Assembly (NCBI GenBank): GCA_009731375.1
Contig: BJOX01000040.1
Coordinates: 339,373-403,372 of the forward strand
Source of the DNA: Paulinella micropora
Taxonomy: Eukaryota > Cercozoa > Imbricatea > Euglyphida
Direction: 5' to 3'
Length of the DNA: 64,000 nucleotides
The position numbers and the translations under genes were made by a program. This document shows, in pieces, positions 29,971 through 39,721 of this stretch. Position 1 is the stretch's first letter. The number at the start of each line of letters is the position of its first letter. A model generated the notes under the pieces. The model had not been told where the DNA came from. It worked only from the letters and a program-made list of their open reading frames with translations, and did no database searches.

Positions 29971-32900
29971 GTGTGTGTATTTTGTTGTGACAGGCTATGG
30001 TCAGAAGGGGACGAAGACATCGGTGCACTGGGTGCCTTAGTGAAGCTGCTGGAAGAAGAAGAGGACGAGGACGAGCCTAAGGGTAAGAAAAAGGGACGCC
30101 TTGTAAGTGAAGTTTCTGGGCTGGTTTTGTACGAGAAAGCGAATCTGGGGCGGGTGTCGGAGCTTATTGCCGAAAGGAGATTTGATTGGAGATATCGACT
30201 ATATTTGCACGACCTGTATACGTCCGTCAACGAGCGCGAGGGGCTGGAAGTGTATTACCGCGCGCCTCCCGGGGTCAAGACATGGCGAAAAGGAAACAGG
30301 TCCGTAGGGTCCCGAATGTATGCAGACACAGGTCTTCAGGGTGCACCAGCGGCCCTGAGGCGTCTGGTGCTGCACGGAGATACGGCTTTGCAGCTTCCCA
30401 ATTCAGCGGGGTTCCTGTTGTACTGGCTGGCGTCTGAGCTGAAAGTTGCGCCATCAAAGAAGCTGAAGTCTTTGCAGGAATATGCCCAGCAACACGAAGA
30501 GTTCTTGCAGAGAGTCGGCAGTGTGCTGGGGGTCGATTCTTCATGGGCTGGGAAGATCATGGAGGAGCTCGTTCATGGAGGAAAGATGTTGTCGCTGCCG
30601 GGGGATGCGGATGAGAAAGGGGCCGCCACGTACCCGATGCTGGCAGACTTTATGCAGAGCCTGCGGGCGGCGACGAGGGGTCTGCGGTTCTACTTCAAGA
30701 AGCTTTGGCGCTGGTGCTGCGCGCAGAAGGAAAGAGCCTGGAGCCCTGATGGGTGGATTAAGCTGCACAAGAGAACGGGGCGCTTTGTTCATTTTCTTAC
30801 GGCCCGTTTTGAAGGCGAGATCATGAAGCGTTGTATTGACTTTGTGGGTCCGGCCAACGTGTCGGTGCTGGCGCACAATGTTTTGTACGTTCGCGGTCCC
30901 GCCTGCCGGGTAGAAGCGGCAGGGCTGAATGCTTATATTTGCGAGCGGGGCCCCCTGTCGGGGTTGGAGACGCCCAGACTCAACGCCAAGAAGATGAGAG
31001 TAAGGGGCAGGGCAGTGCCTGTGCCCACTTTGCTTCCTCCGAGCGTAGAATGGCGAGTATTTCTCGTGGACGAGCAGGCAGGCGACAGAGAGGCGCTGTA
31101 CGCTCGGTACCAGTTGGAAGACGATGTACGGAAGTTTTTTGCGTTTTATATCGTGTACGCACGGGCCAGTGATTTGTACCTGATAAAAGAAACGGGCGAA
31201 CGCGTGATGCACCGGGTGTCGTTCGACAAGCACAGAGTACAGGTGATTAACGGGTTCACCGGGCTGGGCAAGACGGTGGTGGGCTTTGCCGCAGTCTGTG
31301 CGCTGCTAAGAGAAGACAGGCACGCGCGGGTGATCTGGGTCGTGGGCAGGGTTTCTCAGGCGCAGGATAGTACTCCGCGGCTAGAAGACTATCTGTCTGC
31401 CCACGGGCTGGGGCACATGAAGGTCTGTTTGTACGAGAAGGCCACACGCCAAGAGATTCGCGAAGCACAAATCCTGGAGATTCAACAAGAATCTATCTGG
31501 AAGATTATCTTGCCGCAGAAGGGTGCAAATCAGGAACCAGAGATCTGGAGGCCGGACCTGGTGGTGTTGGACGAGGTACTGCTGATCTTGAGCCAGTCGG
31601 TGTGTGTGGAGACGAACGGGATGAAATTGCGGATCAACGACTCTGTGCTGAGGATGATTTGTGAAAGGGCCCCCCGGCTTTTGCTGCTGGACAAAGACTG
31701 CATGCGGACTTCGCACGTGAGGGACTTTCTGTTGTGTGAGGGAGGAGGTGTGTGTCGCCAGCAGGGCAAGTTGTCGGAAGTGGAGGCGCAAAAAGAAATC
31801 CAATTCCATTGCTACACGTACGTGCCACCGCATCTACAACGGGGCCTGCAGGTCGTATCTGCATATCAGGATTTTTTCCAGGGCATCGTGGACGGGATCC
31901 GGGCTGGGAAAAAGTTTATTGTTGCGTGTCAGACGCAGAAAGCCGCTGCGGCGCTCTATGACAAGCTGCAGGAAATGTTCCCGCACCTGTGCCCCCGACG
32001 CCCCTGCGCGCCGGGTGGGGGCGGGGTAGAGTTTGTGCGCGAGACGGTGCCGCTGGACCCGCGCGAAAGAACCGCGGAGCAGCGAGAACTGGTTTCGAAC
32101 GAAAACCGCCTTCGCGCAAGCTGGGCAGATGGTGCCTGCATCCGTCTGTTGGACGGACAGACCAGCAACTCCAGCGCCAAGTTTTTGATTCAGACGATCA
32201 ACGACTTCTTCTCCGAAGAAGGCCCCAGGGGGCTGATCCACACCTCGCTCGTGAGCGTGTGCGTTGATATCGGGGTTTTGCTGGACTTGGTTTTTTTGCT
32301 CTGTGGTTACAGAAAGAAAATGTCGAGGTTTGGCCCCCCCGCGCGGGTCCTGTGCCAGATGCTGATGCGAGCCCGGAGGACGGTGGACCCCGTCGTGAAG
32401 GCCTATTTCGGCGAGGGGGGCCTGTCCAGTATTCCGCGGATGTTCGAAGGCGTAGACGAGACCGTGTTGCCCTGGGAACATTGCGCACAATTCCAGAGCT
32501 TGGATCGCAATTACTCGAGCAAAGAGCAGCGGATGCTGGCACTGTACAAAACTGCTCGCAAACCTAACCCCTGGATGGCTTTAGACAGTGCCTATGCCTG
32601 GGGCGGCGAGGTGAAAAGAGACGGCAAGGTTATGGTAAGACAGGTTGCTAGCACTACCAAGCTTCGGCTGCTCGCGTGCCTGACCGAGTCTGCCAAGAGC
32701 ACAGGCGCTGCAATCTGGGGCTGGATCGTCTCGCAAGATATGGACATTGTTCTGCCCCCCCGCCTGAGCGAGGCGGAGCGGGAGGCTCTAAGGGCGAGGA
32801 GGCGGGACGACGCGCAAGGGGATGGCAGGGGCGGCAGGCAAGAAGGAGGAGGAGAAGAAGAAGAAGAAGAAGAACAAGGGGAGCCAGAGGCAGAGCTGCT

Positions 32901-33846
32901 GGATGAGAAGGGCAAGGCAGAGCGCGCGCGGGCGCCCATGCTGCAGGCAGACGAATTAGTTATCTGGCACGGCATCTCCTGGTCGGAGCTGACGGAGCAG
33001 AGCGTGCGGACACGAGTGGAATTTCTCGAGAACAAAGAGCGTGAGCGTCTCTTCGACCACGAAGTAGCAGAGCTCGCAATCCTGCGCATCCTGCAGCGCT
33101 ACCCAGGGTCGCTGGAGAAATTCAAGAAATTACGCCGAGAGCTGTCTAAGGAGTTGGAAGAGCAAGGCGGTGACGAGATAGACGTGGGGTGGAGGATTTG
33201 GAAATGGGTCAGGAGAATAAAGGATTTGCTTGCACAGGCCAAGAAAGCCGTTGCGAGCCTTGACAACCTGTCGATTGTTTTGGGCCCCCAAACGGACGCC
33301 GTGCGGCTTGACGAAAAGACTGCCAAGCCCATCCCGATCAAGGCGGCCTCTGCTCTGGCCATGCACCGAGCCGTGAATCGCTTAGCCACGAAGGTTTTTG
33401 GAGCTGCCTCGCTTGAGCAGTTCTTGGCAGACTACGAGACCGCTTATCCTTTATCCGTTCTCTACGAGAAAGAAAAGCTCTTGCGCAAACTAGCGCAGCA
33501 GGCGCGGGATGCACAGCCTGGTGTATCGGACGACAGGCAGGCCGAGAAGAGCAGCGCCAAGCAGCTAGCCAAATTTTTACTGTCCAACGTAGGTTACACG
33601 ATGGTTGAAACAGGCCAGGCAAAACGCAGGCAGGTCGATGGAAAGCGGACCAGCTATAACACGTTTACAATCCAGAAAAAGCCTCAGGTCCATGACTGGG
33701 CTACTTTTCATGACAAGATGTGGGAGGAGAGCGGGGAGCGCGTCGAGAAGGCGGCGGCGGCGAGTCGACAAAAGAGAAAGAGAAGAAGAAGCGGGACGGA
33801 CAAGGAGCGCAAGCGCAAAAAGGCGCGGCGCGGGGAGGTCGAGTAA
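29971..33846 (+). CDS. Origin-binding-protein-like superfamily 2 helicase
   Basis: The protein is about 1290 residues and resembles the herpesvirus UL9/mimivirus R1 group, which opens replication origins. Helicase motifs visible are motif I VINGFTGLGKT (near residue 427), motif II VVLDEVLLIL (534, DEVL) and motif VI LCQMLMRARR (796, QxxxRxR). The N-terminal 400 residues and the C-terminal 450 residues, with an acidic Glu-rich insert, a helical segment and a basic tail (RKRRRSGTDKERKRKKARR), are less conserved and could include the DNA-binding part. The true start is uncertain: the first in-frame ATG is at 30316, yet the upstream 115 codons look coding. A missing start, an unseen 5' exon or a sequence error is possible. 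The origin-like array is just upstream. Confidence 0.7.
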   Translation: MCVFCCDRLWSEGDEDIGALGALVKLLEEEEDEDEPKGKKKGRLVSEVSGLVLYEKANLGRVSELIAERRFDWRYRLYLHDLYTSVNEREGLEVYYRAPPGVKTWRKGNRSVGSRMYADTGLQGAPAALRRLVLHGDTALQLPNSAGFLLYWLASELKVAPSKKLKSLQEYAQQHEEFLQRVGSVLGVDSSWAGKIMEELVHGGKMLSLPGDADEKGAATYPMLADFMQSLRAATRGLRFYFKKLWRWCCAQKERAWSPDGWIKLHKRTGRFVHFLTARFEGEIMKRCIDFVGPANVSVLAHNVLYVRGPACRVEAAGLNAYICERGPLSGLETPRLNAKKMRVRGRAVPVPTLLPPSVEWRVFLVDEQAGDREALYARYQLEDDVRKFFAFYIVYARASDLYLIKETGERVMHRVSFDKHRVQVINGFTGLGKTVVGFAAVCALLREDRHARVIWVVGRVSQAQDSTPRLEDYLSAHGLGHMKVCLYEKATRQEIREAQILEIQQESIWKIILPQKGANQEPEIWRPDLVVLDEVLLILSQSVCVETNGMKLRINDSVLRMICERAPRLLLLDKDCMRTSHVRDFLLCEGGGVCRQQGKLSEVEAQKEIQFHCYTYVPPHLQRGLQVVSAYQDFFQGIVDGIRAGKKFIVACQTQKAAAALYDKLQEMFPHLCPRRPCAPGGGGVEFVRETVPLDPRERTAEQRELVSNENRLRASWADGACIRLLDGQTSNSSAKFLIQTINDFFSEEGPRGLIHTSLVSVCVDIGVLLDLVFLLCGYRKKMSRFGPPARVLCQMLMRARRTVDPVVKAYFGEGGLSSIPRMFEGVDETVLPWEHCAQFQSLDRNYSSKEQRMLALYKTARKPNPWMALDSAYAWGGEVKRDGKVMVRQVASTTKLRLLACLTESAKSTGAAIWGWIVSQDMDIVLPPRLSEAEREALRARRRDDAQGDGRGGRQEGGGEEEEEEEQGEPEAELLDEKGKAERARAPMLQADELVIWHGISWSELTEQSVRTRVEFLENKERERLFDHEVAELAILRILQRYPGSLEKFKKLRRELSKELEEQGGDEIDVGWRIWKWVRRIKDLLAQAKKAVASLDNLSIVLGPQTDAVRLDEKTAKPIPIKAASALAMHRAVNRLATKVFGAASLEQFLADYETAYPLSVLYEKEKLLRKLAQQARDAQPGVSDDRQAEKSSAKQLAKFLLSNVGYTMVETGQAKRRQVDGKRTSYNTFTIQKKPQVHDWATFHDKMWEESGERVEKAAAASRQKRKRRRSGTDKERKRKKARRGEVE

Positions 33847-34184
33847 AGATCGCCCTCCTCTTCTTCTCCTTGTATCAAGAAGAGGAACAAGGGGTGGACA
33901 ACAGAGGGTGGGGAAAGTTACAAGGCCTAGGTATACAATGTAATTTCTAATTAAAAGCAAGTTAGCAACGATGATGCCAGAAATTGTCCCCACACATACC
34001 CGGAATTCGCCTGCAAATGAATATGCACATTAAAGCCAATCCGTTCATCCATAATAGCAACAGCAGCCTTCTTGAGTCATCTCTGGAAGTTTCCCTTAGT
34101 ACGTGGTGTGCCAAAATAACAAGTATCTTTTTTAATAAAAGTCAGAAAAAGTCTTACACGTATTACTGAGAACTATTCTCGACT
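33847..34184. other. Intergenic 3' region
   Basis: The helicase gene and the MYND gene converge here. TAATTAAAAG near 33950 and TTTAATAAAAG near 34131 could serve as polyadenylation signals for the two strands. A short open frame at 33984-34169 is not supported by composition. I see no other feature. Confidence 0.5.
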
Positions 34185-35099
34185 TCAGCAGCGCCACGTT
34201 CCTATCCCGCCCCAAGCATTGTCCACGTCTCGTACAAAGAAGTCAGGAGTCCAGGAGTGCAGCTCCAGCTGCATGCAGTCGAACCCGCCCGCCTCGTTGA
34301 AGAGGCTGCCCGCATATTTGAGCTTCTTTTGGCATTCCTTCCACACCGCCTCGGCAGGCTTGCCCCGGAAGTCTAGCGGCAGGTCCCCGCGCACTGGATC
34401 GAGCCTAACCATATCCAACACTGCCTCGATCAAGAAGGCCCGCCCCTTGCTCACAGGGGTAGTCAGCGGCTTGTTCCGCTGCCAAGACAGGTAGAGGCGC
34501 GGCAGCTTCAGCTCTATGACTGCACTCAGCGCCCTGTTCTCCGCCGACTGGCAGCTGCGCCGGTGCCCCCCGCGCCAGTGCACGCGCTGGCAGCTCTTGT
34601 CGCAATAGAGCCACAGCCCGCAGCGGCCGCACGCGAGCAGCTTCCCCGCGCCCAGCGTCTCCGCACGGCCACATGTGACGCACGCCAGCGCCCGCAGCAG
34701 CAGCCCCTGCCCCACGTGCGGCTCCGCCGCCGGCCGCGTTTCCTGTTCTGCTACTACCGCGCGCATCATCGGCGGCGGCGCGTGCAGCACCACGTCCCAG
34801 TCCCGCACCAGCCACCCCCACACCGCGTTCTTCTCGCACGTCAACAACTGCTCCCTCTGCGCCGCAATGAAGCGCAGCAGGGCCGACGACGGCACCCGCC
34901 CCGTCCCGAGGTCGTGCTCGCTCGCGATCGTGGCCCACACGTTGGCCTCCCCCGTCTGGCGGGCCCGGTGGCGCATCCGCTCCTCCTCCCGGTGATAGTC
35001 CCGCAGGAGCCGCGCAAAAACGTCGTCGTGCTCGTACTCCCGGTGCTTGTCTTGCTCAAACGTGCGCGGCGGGTACATCGCAATGTCGGCGAGCGCCAT
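34185..35099 (-). CDS. MYND zinc-finger protein
   Basis: This is a 304-residue protein from ATG 35099 (MALADIAMYPPRTFEQ). A MYND finger is clear near residues 140-185: C-V-T-C-G, then C-G-R-C, then Y-C-D-K-S-C, then H-W...H-R-R-S-C. MYND fingers bind Pro-rich peptides and occur in eukaryotic regulators and some large DNA viruses. The flanking parts are unrecognised; the N-terminus is charged and helical, and the C-terminus ends with LHSWTPDFFVRDVDNAWG. No SET domain is visible. It is divergent from the gene at 35134, whose upstream region overlaps its start. Its 3' end converges with the helicase gene. Confidence 0.75.
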   Translation of the reverse strand: MALADIAMYPPRTFEQDKHREYEHDDVFARLLRDYHREEERMRHRARQTGEANVWATIASEHDLGTGRVPSSALLRFIAAQREQLLTCEKNAVWGWLVRDWDVVLHAPPPMMRAVVAEQETRPAAEPHVGQGLLLRALACVTCGRAETLGAGKLLACGRCGLWLYCDKSCQRVHWRGGHRRSCQSAENRALSAVIELKLPRLYLSWQRNKPLTTPVSKGRAFLIEAVLDMVRLDPVRGDLPLDFRGKPAEAVWKECQKKLKYAGSLFNEAGGFDCMQLELHSWTPDFFVRDVDNAWGGIGTWRC

Positions 35100-35133
35100 G
35101 CCCGTGGGCGGCAACGCGCTCTACCAATACCAC

Positions 35134-35610
35134 ATGGGAACACACCGGCCTAGACTACCTTCTCGGCGGGGCACTTCTCTCAGCCGCCTCTTACTGCCCC
35201 TCCACAAGTTCGCGGCCGCCGCGCTTGACGTGTACTTCGGCTCGCCGAAACGGCTGCGTTACGTGATCTCCCACCCAATGCGCGCAATGTGGACAATTAT
35301 AGAAAAAGAAAATGGAGTGCTACAAAAAGGTACTGATTACATTGTGCTCGAACGTATGCACGAATACGGCCGAACCAAAAACAATTTGGGTGCACTAGAG
35401 ATAAAGTGGTTGTGCCCGGAAAACCCATGCTACTTGCTTTTGGGTGAAAACCATTGCATTTCCCTGGCCTCCTCTTGGTTTGTCTCTAGTAACCAGGCGC
35501 TGGAGCAAAAAGCACTGTACTATATCGTCGATAGAGAAGAACGTTGCAATGTCTACAACAACGGAATGCAGCAGGTAGTCACGTTTCATCTGCGACCAAA
35601 GCATGTCTAG
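35134..35610 (+). CDS. Unknown 158-residue protein
   Basis: I do not recognise it. The ATG at 35134 is chosen because the in-frame ATGs at 35083 and 35098 overlap the start of the divergent MYND gene; they remain possible. The sequence mixes basic N-terminal residues with a compact alpha/beta-looking domain (GTDYIVLERMHEYGRTKNN; LGALEIKWLCPENPCYLLLG). The TAG at 35608 is followed by a T/A-rich tail and a gap. Confidence 0.5.
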   Translation: MGTHRPRLPSRRGTSLSRLLLPLHKFAAAALDVYFGSPKRLRYVISHPMRAMWTIIEKENGVLQKGTDYIVLERMHEYGRTKNNLGALEIKWLCPENPCYLLLGENHCISLASSWFVSSNQALEQKALYYIVDREERCNVYNNGMQQVVTFHLRPKHV

Positions 35611-35641
35611 AAATTCAGTCTTAATTTAGTTAAGAAAACTC

Positions 35642-35763
35642 NNNNNNNNNNNNNNNNNNNNNNNNNNNNNNNNNNNNNNNNNNNNNNNNNNNNNNNNNNN
35701 NNNNNNNNNNNNNNNNNNNNNNNNNNNNNNNNNNNNNNNNNNNNNNNNNNNNNNNNNNNNNNN
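35642..35763. other. Assembly gap
   Basis: A run of N between two plus-strand genes. The promoter of the secreted-protein gene at 35900 may lie partly inside it. Confidence 0.95.
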
Positions 35764-35899
35764 CCTCCCGCCCCCGCCCCACCTTTTCTCTCCGCGCCGC
35801 TCAGGCCACAGAAAATCCCTCGTACTCGAAAATATTATTGAAAAAAACAGAACCAAGGCACAAAAAAAAGAAGAAAAAAAACCTTTTGGCTGGCTAATA

Positions 35900-36757
35900 A
35901 TGATGCAAGTTAGCCCCGCCATACTAATGCTGTTACTGTATGTTGGTGCGGCGGCTGAGTTCGGGTCTGAACAAACGCTGGAAAGCGGCGAGGAAGTAGT
36001 CTACCAGCACAGCAAGGATCTACTAGCATGTCCCTACCATGAAACAACATACCTAAACGAGCTTTACCTAGCCTGCCCCGGTGACTGCAGGGTGACTGCA
36101 GGGTGGACCTGAAAGTGACTGCAGGGTGACTGCAGGGTGGACCTGAAAGTGTACCCAGCTGGGAAAAACTCAGAGCCCAATGCTGATTTGGTCTTTGAAG
36201 ATAGCAGTGGGATGTCCCTAGCGGGTTTGGATCAGGCTATTGAAGAGGGCTTGACGGTGAGCACGCTCAGGTGCAGGCCGGAGGCTGGCAAAGCCTGCCG
36301 AGTAATAGTTTCATTTACTTATGGTTGCCGGAAAAATCCTGCCTATTGCAGAGGGCCCGTGGAGGCTGAGGCTGGGCTCGACGGGCAAGGACTTATCTCT
36401 GTTGGGGTGGGCGAGACTTGGCAACTCCACTTTGATTACGAGCGTTGCGAGGGCAAGGACGCGACGAGAATAGTCCAAGTTGCGGTGCGGGCCAACAACA
36501 CGACACCGGGTCAAAACGCAGGGGATAGCTTCCAAGTTTCCAGCAGTTTTCAGGACGAAGGCAATGGAGATGATGAACCCCAAGCCATCACGGAATTAAG
36601 TAAAGATTTACCTTCCCCGTGTTCGTTTCTTGGTATCCCAACCTGGTTGGAAGGGGGTGCGGCAGCGGAGGGGAGAAAGGACAGGAGAGGGGGGATGGGG
36701 GAAGAGAGCAGAGGAGACAGAAAAAAGAGTTTTCGTGATGATGCTATTGCCCCCTAA
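35900..36757 (+). pseudogene. Cys-rich secreted protein interrupted by nested duplication
   Basis: The ATG at 35900 starts a signal peptide (MMQVSPAILMLLLYVGAAAEF). The ectodomain has paired cysteines (LLACPYHETTY; YLACPGDC; RCRPEAGKACRV; TYGCRKNPAYC). A perfect 34-bp tandem duplication (36081-36114 and 36115-36148), itself containing a duplicated 11-mer, adds about 45 bases. The frame is kept but a TGA appears at 36110-36112. Without the duplications the frame reads P-G-D-C-R-V-D-L-K-V-Y-P and runs on to 36757. The family is unknown. The 3' end is fused to the truncated family X copy 3, so the tail may be altered. Confidence 0.6.
36081..36148 (+). repeat. 34-bp perfect tandem duplication
   Basis: Two copies of GTGACTGCAGGGTGACTGCA... 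(34 bases) sit side by side in the secreted-protein gene and introduce its premature stop. Confidence 0.9.
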
Positions 36758-36774
36758 CTATCTAATAATATCCC

Positions 36775-37351
36775 GTGTGAAGCGGTAATAGTATTACGCG
36801 CCAAAATACTCACAAACCTTCGAGAGCGACAAGAGCTTGGCGAACCTAGTGATGCTATCCTAAAACAATTGGCGCAATGGTGCCAGGATGTAGCTAGCTC
36901 TACGCACGTAGAGCCACCGACTGACAAAGAAAGGCCAATTCTACGGAACATAAAAGCTAAGAAACACTGGGCAGGGAATGAAGAGCTGCTCAGAAAATTC
37001 GAAGGCGCCTTAGCCAAGATAAATGAGCTCCTGTGTATAGCAGTTAATGAAAGCAAGGAACGGAGGGAGTCTGTCATTGCAGCCCTCATCGAGTTCAGCT
37101 CTGAGGGTGATGGCAACGGTTGGTTGACCAAGGAGTACCCGGAATGGATTTTTGTAGCCTCGTATCGGCCAACTCATGCGCGCATACTCGACGAAGAACT
37201 TGTGTGCAAGGCCAAGCAGATGCTAAGGCAAAGGATGCCCGCGGAACAGCAGGAAGGAATCGACTGGTTGCTGCAGGAATACGACAGTATCTGCGCAGAG
37301 GCTAGAATCTGTCCCAAATGCGGCAAGCTGATTCGTGAGCGACAAGTCTAA
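36775..37351 (+). pseudogene. Family X copy 3, 5'-truncated
   Basis: This copy begins abruptly where copy 1 is at about codon 200 (GTGTGAAGCGGTAATA matches 8377 onward). It is open in one frame from about 36800 to TAA 37351 and ends with ICPKCGKLIRERQV. It is very similar to copy 1 and lacks the first half and any promoter. It is tail-to-tail with the full kelch gene, mirroring the arrangement at 8945/8989. Confidence 0.75.
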
Positions 37352-37430
37352 CTATTAAACCCCCGCTTGTGTTTTTATGAATAAAAAAAGGAAAAGTTAT
37401 TAATAAAAAGGCTTTTGCAGCGTGACAATA

Positions 37431-39215
37431 TTATTCTTGACTTTCCCGTACTTCCGACCCACTGGTGCGGATGAGAGGGGCGGAGGGGAACAACAAGCCG
37501 GGCGTAACGGTACAGTTGGCGAGGGAGCGCGCGAGCGGCAGGTTGGGGCACGAGTGCCAGGAGTTGCTTTCCGGGTCATAACACTCCACTGACGCGAGAG
37601 GCCCCCCGCGCGCGTTCGCACCGCCCAACACATAGATAAAGCCGCCCAACACAGCTGCGCAAGCGTCTTCACGGGCTTCCAGGAGGGGCGCCACTTCTTG
37701 CCAACTGTCGCGTGTAAGGTCGTAGCGCTCCACGGAAGACAGTACCCGCCCTACAAGGTCCCGTCCGGCAATGGCGTAAACACCGTGACCTTCCAACACG
37801 GCGGCTGAGCAGCCCCACCTGGGGGTTCGGAGGGCGGCGGCGGGGCTCCAGCGCTGAGTGGTTGGGTTGTAGCACTCCACTGAATCCAGAATCTGATCGC
37901 CTGGGCCCTTGCCTCCAATTACGAAGAACCGCGCTTGGCTCCCGACACCCAGAACCGCCCCGCCCAGGTAGGCTCGCGCGTAGGCCATCGGTTGCAGGTT
38001 TTCCCAACGGTTGGTCACACAGTCGTAGCGCGCCACGTTGGGCGTGATGGCGCCACGAGCGATTCCGCCCGCCACCAGGATGCTGTGTTCATCGATAGAA
38101 GCTGCCACTGCGCCCAGTAAACCCAGCGTGTTGGGCAGGCTGTCCTCCTTGCCGAACCCAGCGCTGCAGTTGTCTCCTCCAGCCCGCGCTAGCGGGCTGG
38201 TGTAGAGACGTTCCATGGTGGGCACAGGGTGGTGGTCGGGACCCACGCCGCCTAACACATACAGTACACCGTCAACAGAGGCACACGCTGCGTGTGAGCG
38301 CGGCGTGAGGAGCCTGCAGCTTGCTTCCTTCCAGCCCAACCCACTAGCGCGGGCTAGAGGGGGCAGCATGGCCCCCGTGTAGAAGTGCACGGTGTCTAGC
38401 AAAGCCCTTTGGCCGGGGACCCCGCCGAAGCCACCAAAGACGTACAGCGCCTGCGGCTCGGGCTGCAGGCGGGGCAGGATCTTTTTTTCGCGGATTACTT
38501 GGGCGAGGTCGGGTGTTTTTGAGATCTCTAGACAGGAGCTGACGTGTTCGGCTTCGACGTCGACGTCGACGTTGGCCTGGGAGCAGAGCGCCTGCAAGGC
38601 CTGCTTGTGCTGGCCGATCATTCTGCGCAGGGCGTAGAGTTGCTTACAGAGTTCCGCCTCCTGGTCGTCGGAGCTCGCGTCCATGCGCAGGCACAACGCC
38701 GCGGCCTCTTGCTCCAGCCCCTGCATGTCGTGTTGGCGCCGAGCGATATGGTCTGCGACGCGCGCGCGGACCTCGCTGCCGGCTTTCGCGAGTCCCGGCC
38801 AGCGCGAGCGCAGGCCTCGGAGCCTCAGTTGCAAACCCGGGGGGGCGGACTCAGCCAGCTGACGACGCGGGCTGGGCTGCTTGCCCCCCGGGCTCAGCGC
38901 GTTCTCTGCTGGCTGGTGTTCCAAGGTAAAGGAAAAAGCGTCGTCCTGCTCTGGTTGGGCCGGGGCAGAACCGTAGCGGGCGTCAGGTAGCTGCGCCAGC
39001 TGGTTGATGATGCGCAGCAAGGATTCGTAGAGCTCCACTGCAGACGGGTTCACGACGACGAGCGGCGGCTGTGCAGGCTGCGGCAACAGCCGCGGGCAGG
39101 CCCCCTCCGCGGTGCCAGTGGGCCGGGGTTCTTCGTCCTCGTCTAAACTAGTGGAGCTCTGGGGGGCGACGGCGGCGAAGACAGGCGCGCGCTTGGCTCT
39201 CTTTCTTGGTGGCAT
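37431..39215 (-). CDS. Kelch-repeat protein with coiled-coil N-terminus
   Basis: This is a 594-residue protein from ATG 39215. The N-terminus is a nuclear-signal-like MPPRKRAKRAP. A predicted coiled coil lies near residues 180-235 (MQGLEQEAAALCLRMD; LYALRRMIGQHKQALQ). Six kelch blades follow: ALYVFGGFGG, VLYVLGGVGP, SILVAGGIARG, FFVIGGKGPG, GVYAIAGRDL and FIYVLGGANARGG. No BTB or BACK domain is visible. Kelch propellers bind partner proteins; large DNA viruses often encode them. Two palindromic elements (38179-38200 and 38331-38356) are embedded in frame. A gap and poly-G tract lie upstream, so its promoter is not visible. Confidence 0.8.
   Translation of the reverse strand: MPPRKRAKRAPVFAAVAPQSSTSLDEDEEPRPTGTAEGACPRLLPQPAQPPLVVVNPSAVELYESLLRIINQLAQLPDARYGSAPAQPEQDDAFSFTLEHQPAENALSPGGKQPSPRRQLAESAPPGLQLRLRGLRSRWPGLAKAGSEVRARVADHIARRQHDMQGLEQEAAALCLRMDASSDDQEAELCKQLYALRRMIGQHKQALQALCSQANVDVDVEAEHVSSCLEISKTPDLAQVIREKKILPRLQPEPQALYVFGGFGGVPGQRALLDTVHFYTGAMLPPLARASGLGWKEASCRLLTPRSHAACASVDGVLYVLGGVGPDHHPVPTMERLYTSPLARAGGDNCSAGFGKEDSLPNTLGLLGAVAASIDEHSILVAGGIARGAITPNVARYDCVTNRWENLQPMAYARAYLGGAVLGVGSQARFFVIGGKGPGDQILDSVECYNPTTQRWSPAAALRTPRWGCSAAVLEGHGVYAIAGRDLVGRVLSSVERYDLTRDSWQEVAPLLEAREDACAAVLGGFIYVLGGANARGGPLASVECYDPESNSWHSCPNLPLARSLANCTVTPGLLFPSAPLIRTSGSEVRESQE
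38179..38200. repeat. 22-bp palindromic element, copy 2
   Basis: Identical to 12550-12571. Within the kelch gene it encodes SPLARAGG between two blades. Confidence 0.7.
38331..38356. repeat. Palindromic element, variant copy
   Basis: CCAGCCCAACCCACTAGCGC followed by GGGCTA is a variant with an ACTAG core. It encodes LARASGLGW in the kelch protein, close to the other copy. Confidence 0.5.
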
Positions 39216-39301
39216 ACAGCTTTGCAGGGGAAAAGGCAACGGGAGCAAAAAGACCGAACAGAAGCTGGGGGGGGGGCGAAGGAGGGGGGGGGGGGGGGGG
39301 G

Positions 39302-39721
39302 NNNNNNNNNNNNNNNNNNNNNNNNNNNNNNNNNNNNNNNNNNNNNNNNNNNNNNNNNNNNNNNNNNNNNNNNNNNNNNNNNNNNNNNNNNNNNNNNNNN
39401 NNNNNNNNNNNNNNNNNNNNNNNNNNNNNNNNNNNNNNNNNNNNNNNNNNNNNNNNNNNNNNNNNNNNNNNNNNNNNNNNNNNNNNNNNNNNNNNNNNNN
39501 NNNNNNNNNNNNNNNNNNNNNNNNNNNNNNNNNNNNNNNNNNNNNNNNNNNNNNNNNNNNNNNNNNNNNNNNNNNNNNNNNNNNNNNNNNNNNNNNNNNN
39601 NNNNNNNNNNNNNNNNNNNNNNNNNNNNNNNNNNNNNNNNNNNNNNNNNNNNNNNNNNNNNNNNNNNNNNNNNNNNNNNNNNNNNNNNNNNNNNNNNNNN
39701 NNNNNNNNNNNNNNNNNNNNN
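39302..39721. other. Assembly gap
   Basis: A run of N preceded by a poly-G tract. It probably holds the 5' end of DUF1152-like copy B and the upstream region of the kelch gene. Confidence 0.95.

Noticed and set aside
29971-29998. Splice acceptor (TTTTGTTGTGACAG) before the helicase frame
   Set aside because: It is plausible, but no donor or upstream coding exon can be identified and no other gene here shows a convincing intron, so I did not annotate an intron.
33984-34169. Short plus-strand open frame with ATG
   Set aside because: It lies in an A/T-rich 3' spacer between convergent genes and shows no domain, homologue in the window or promoter.
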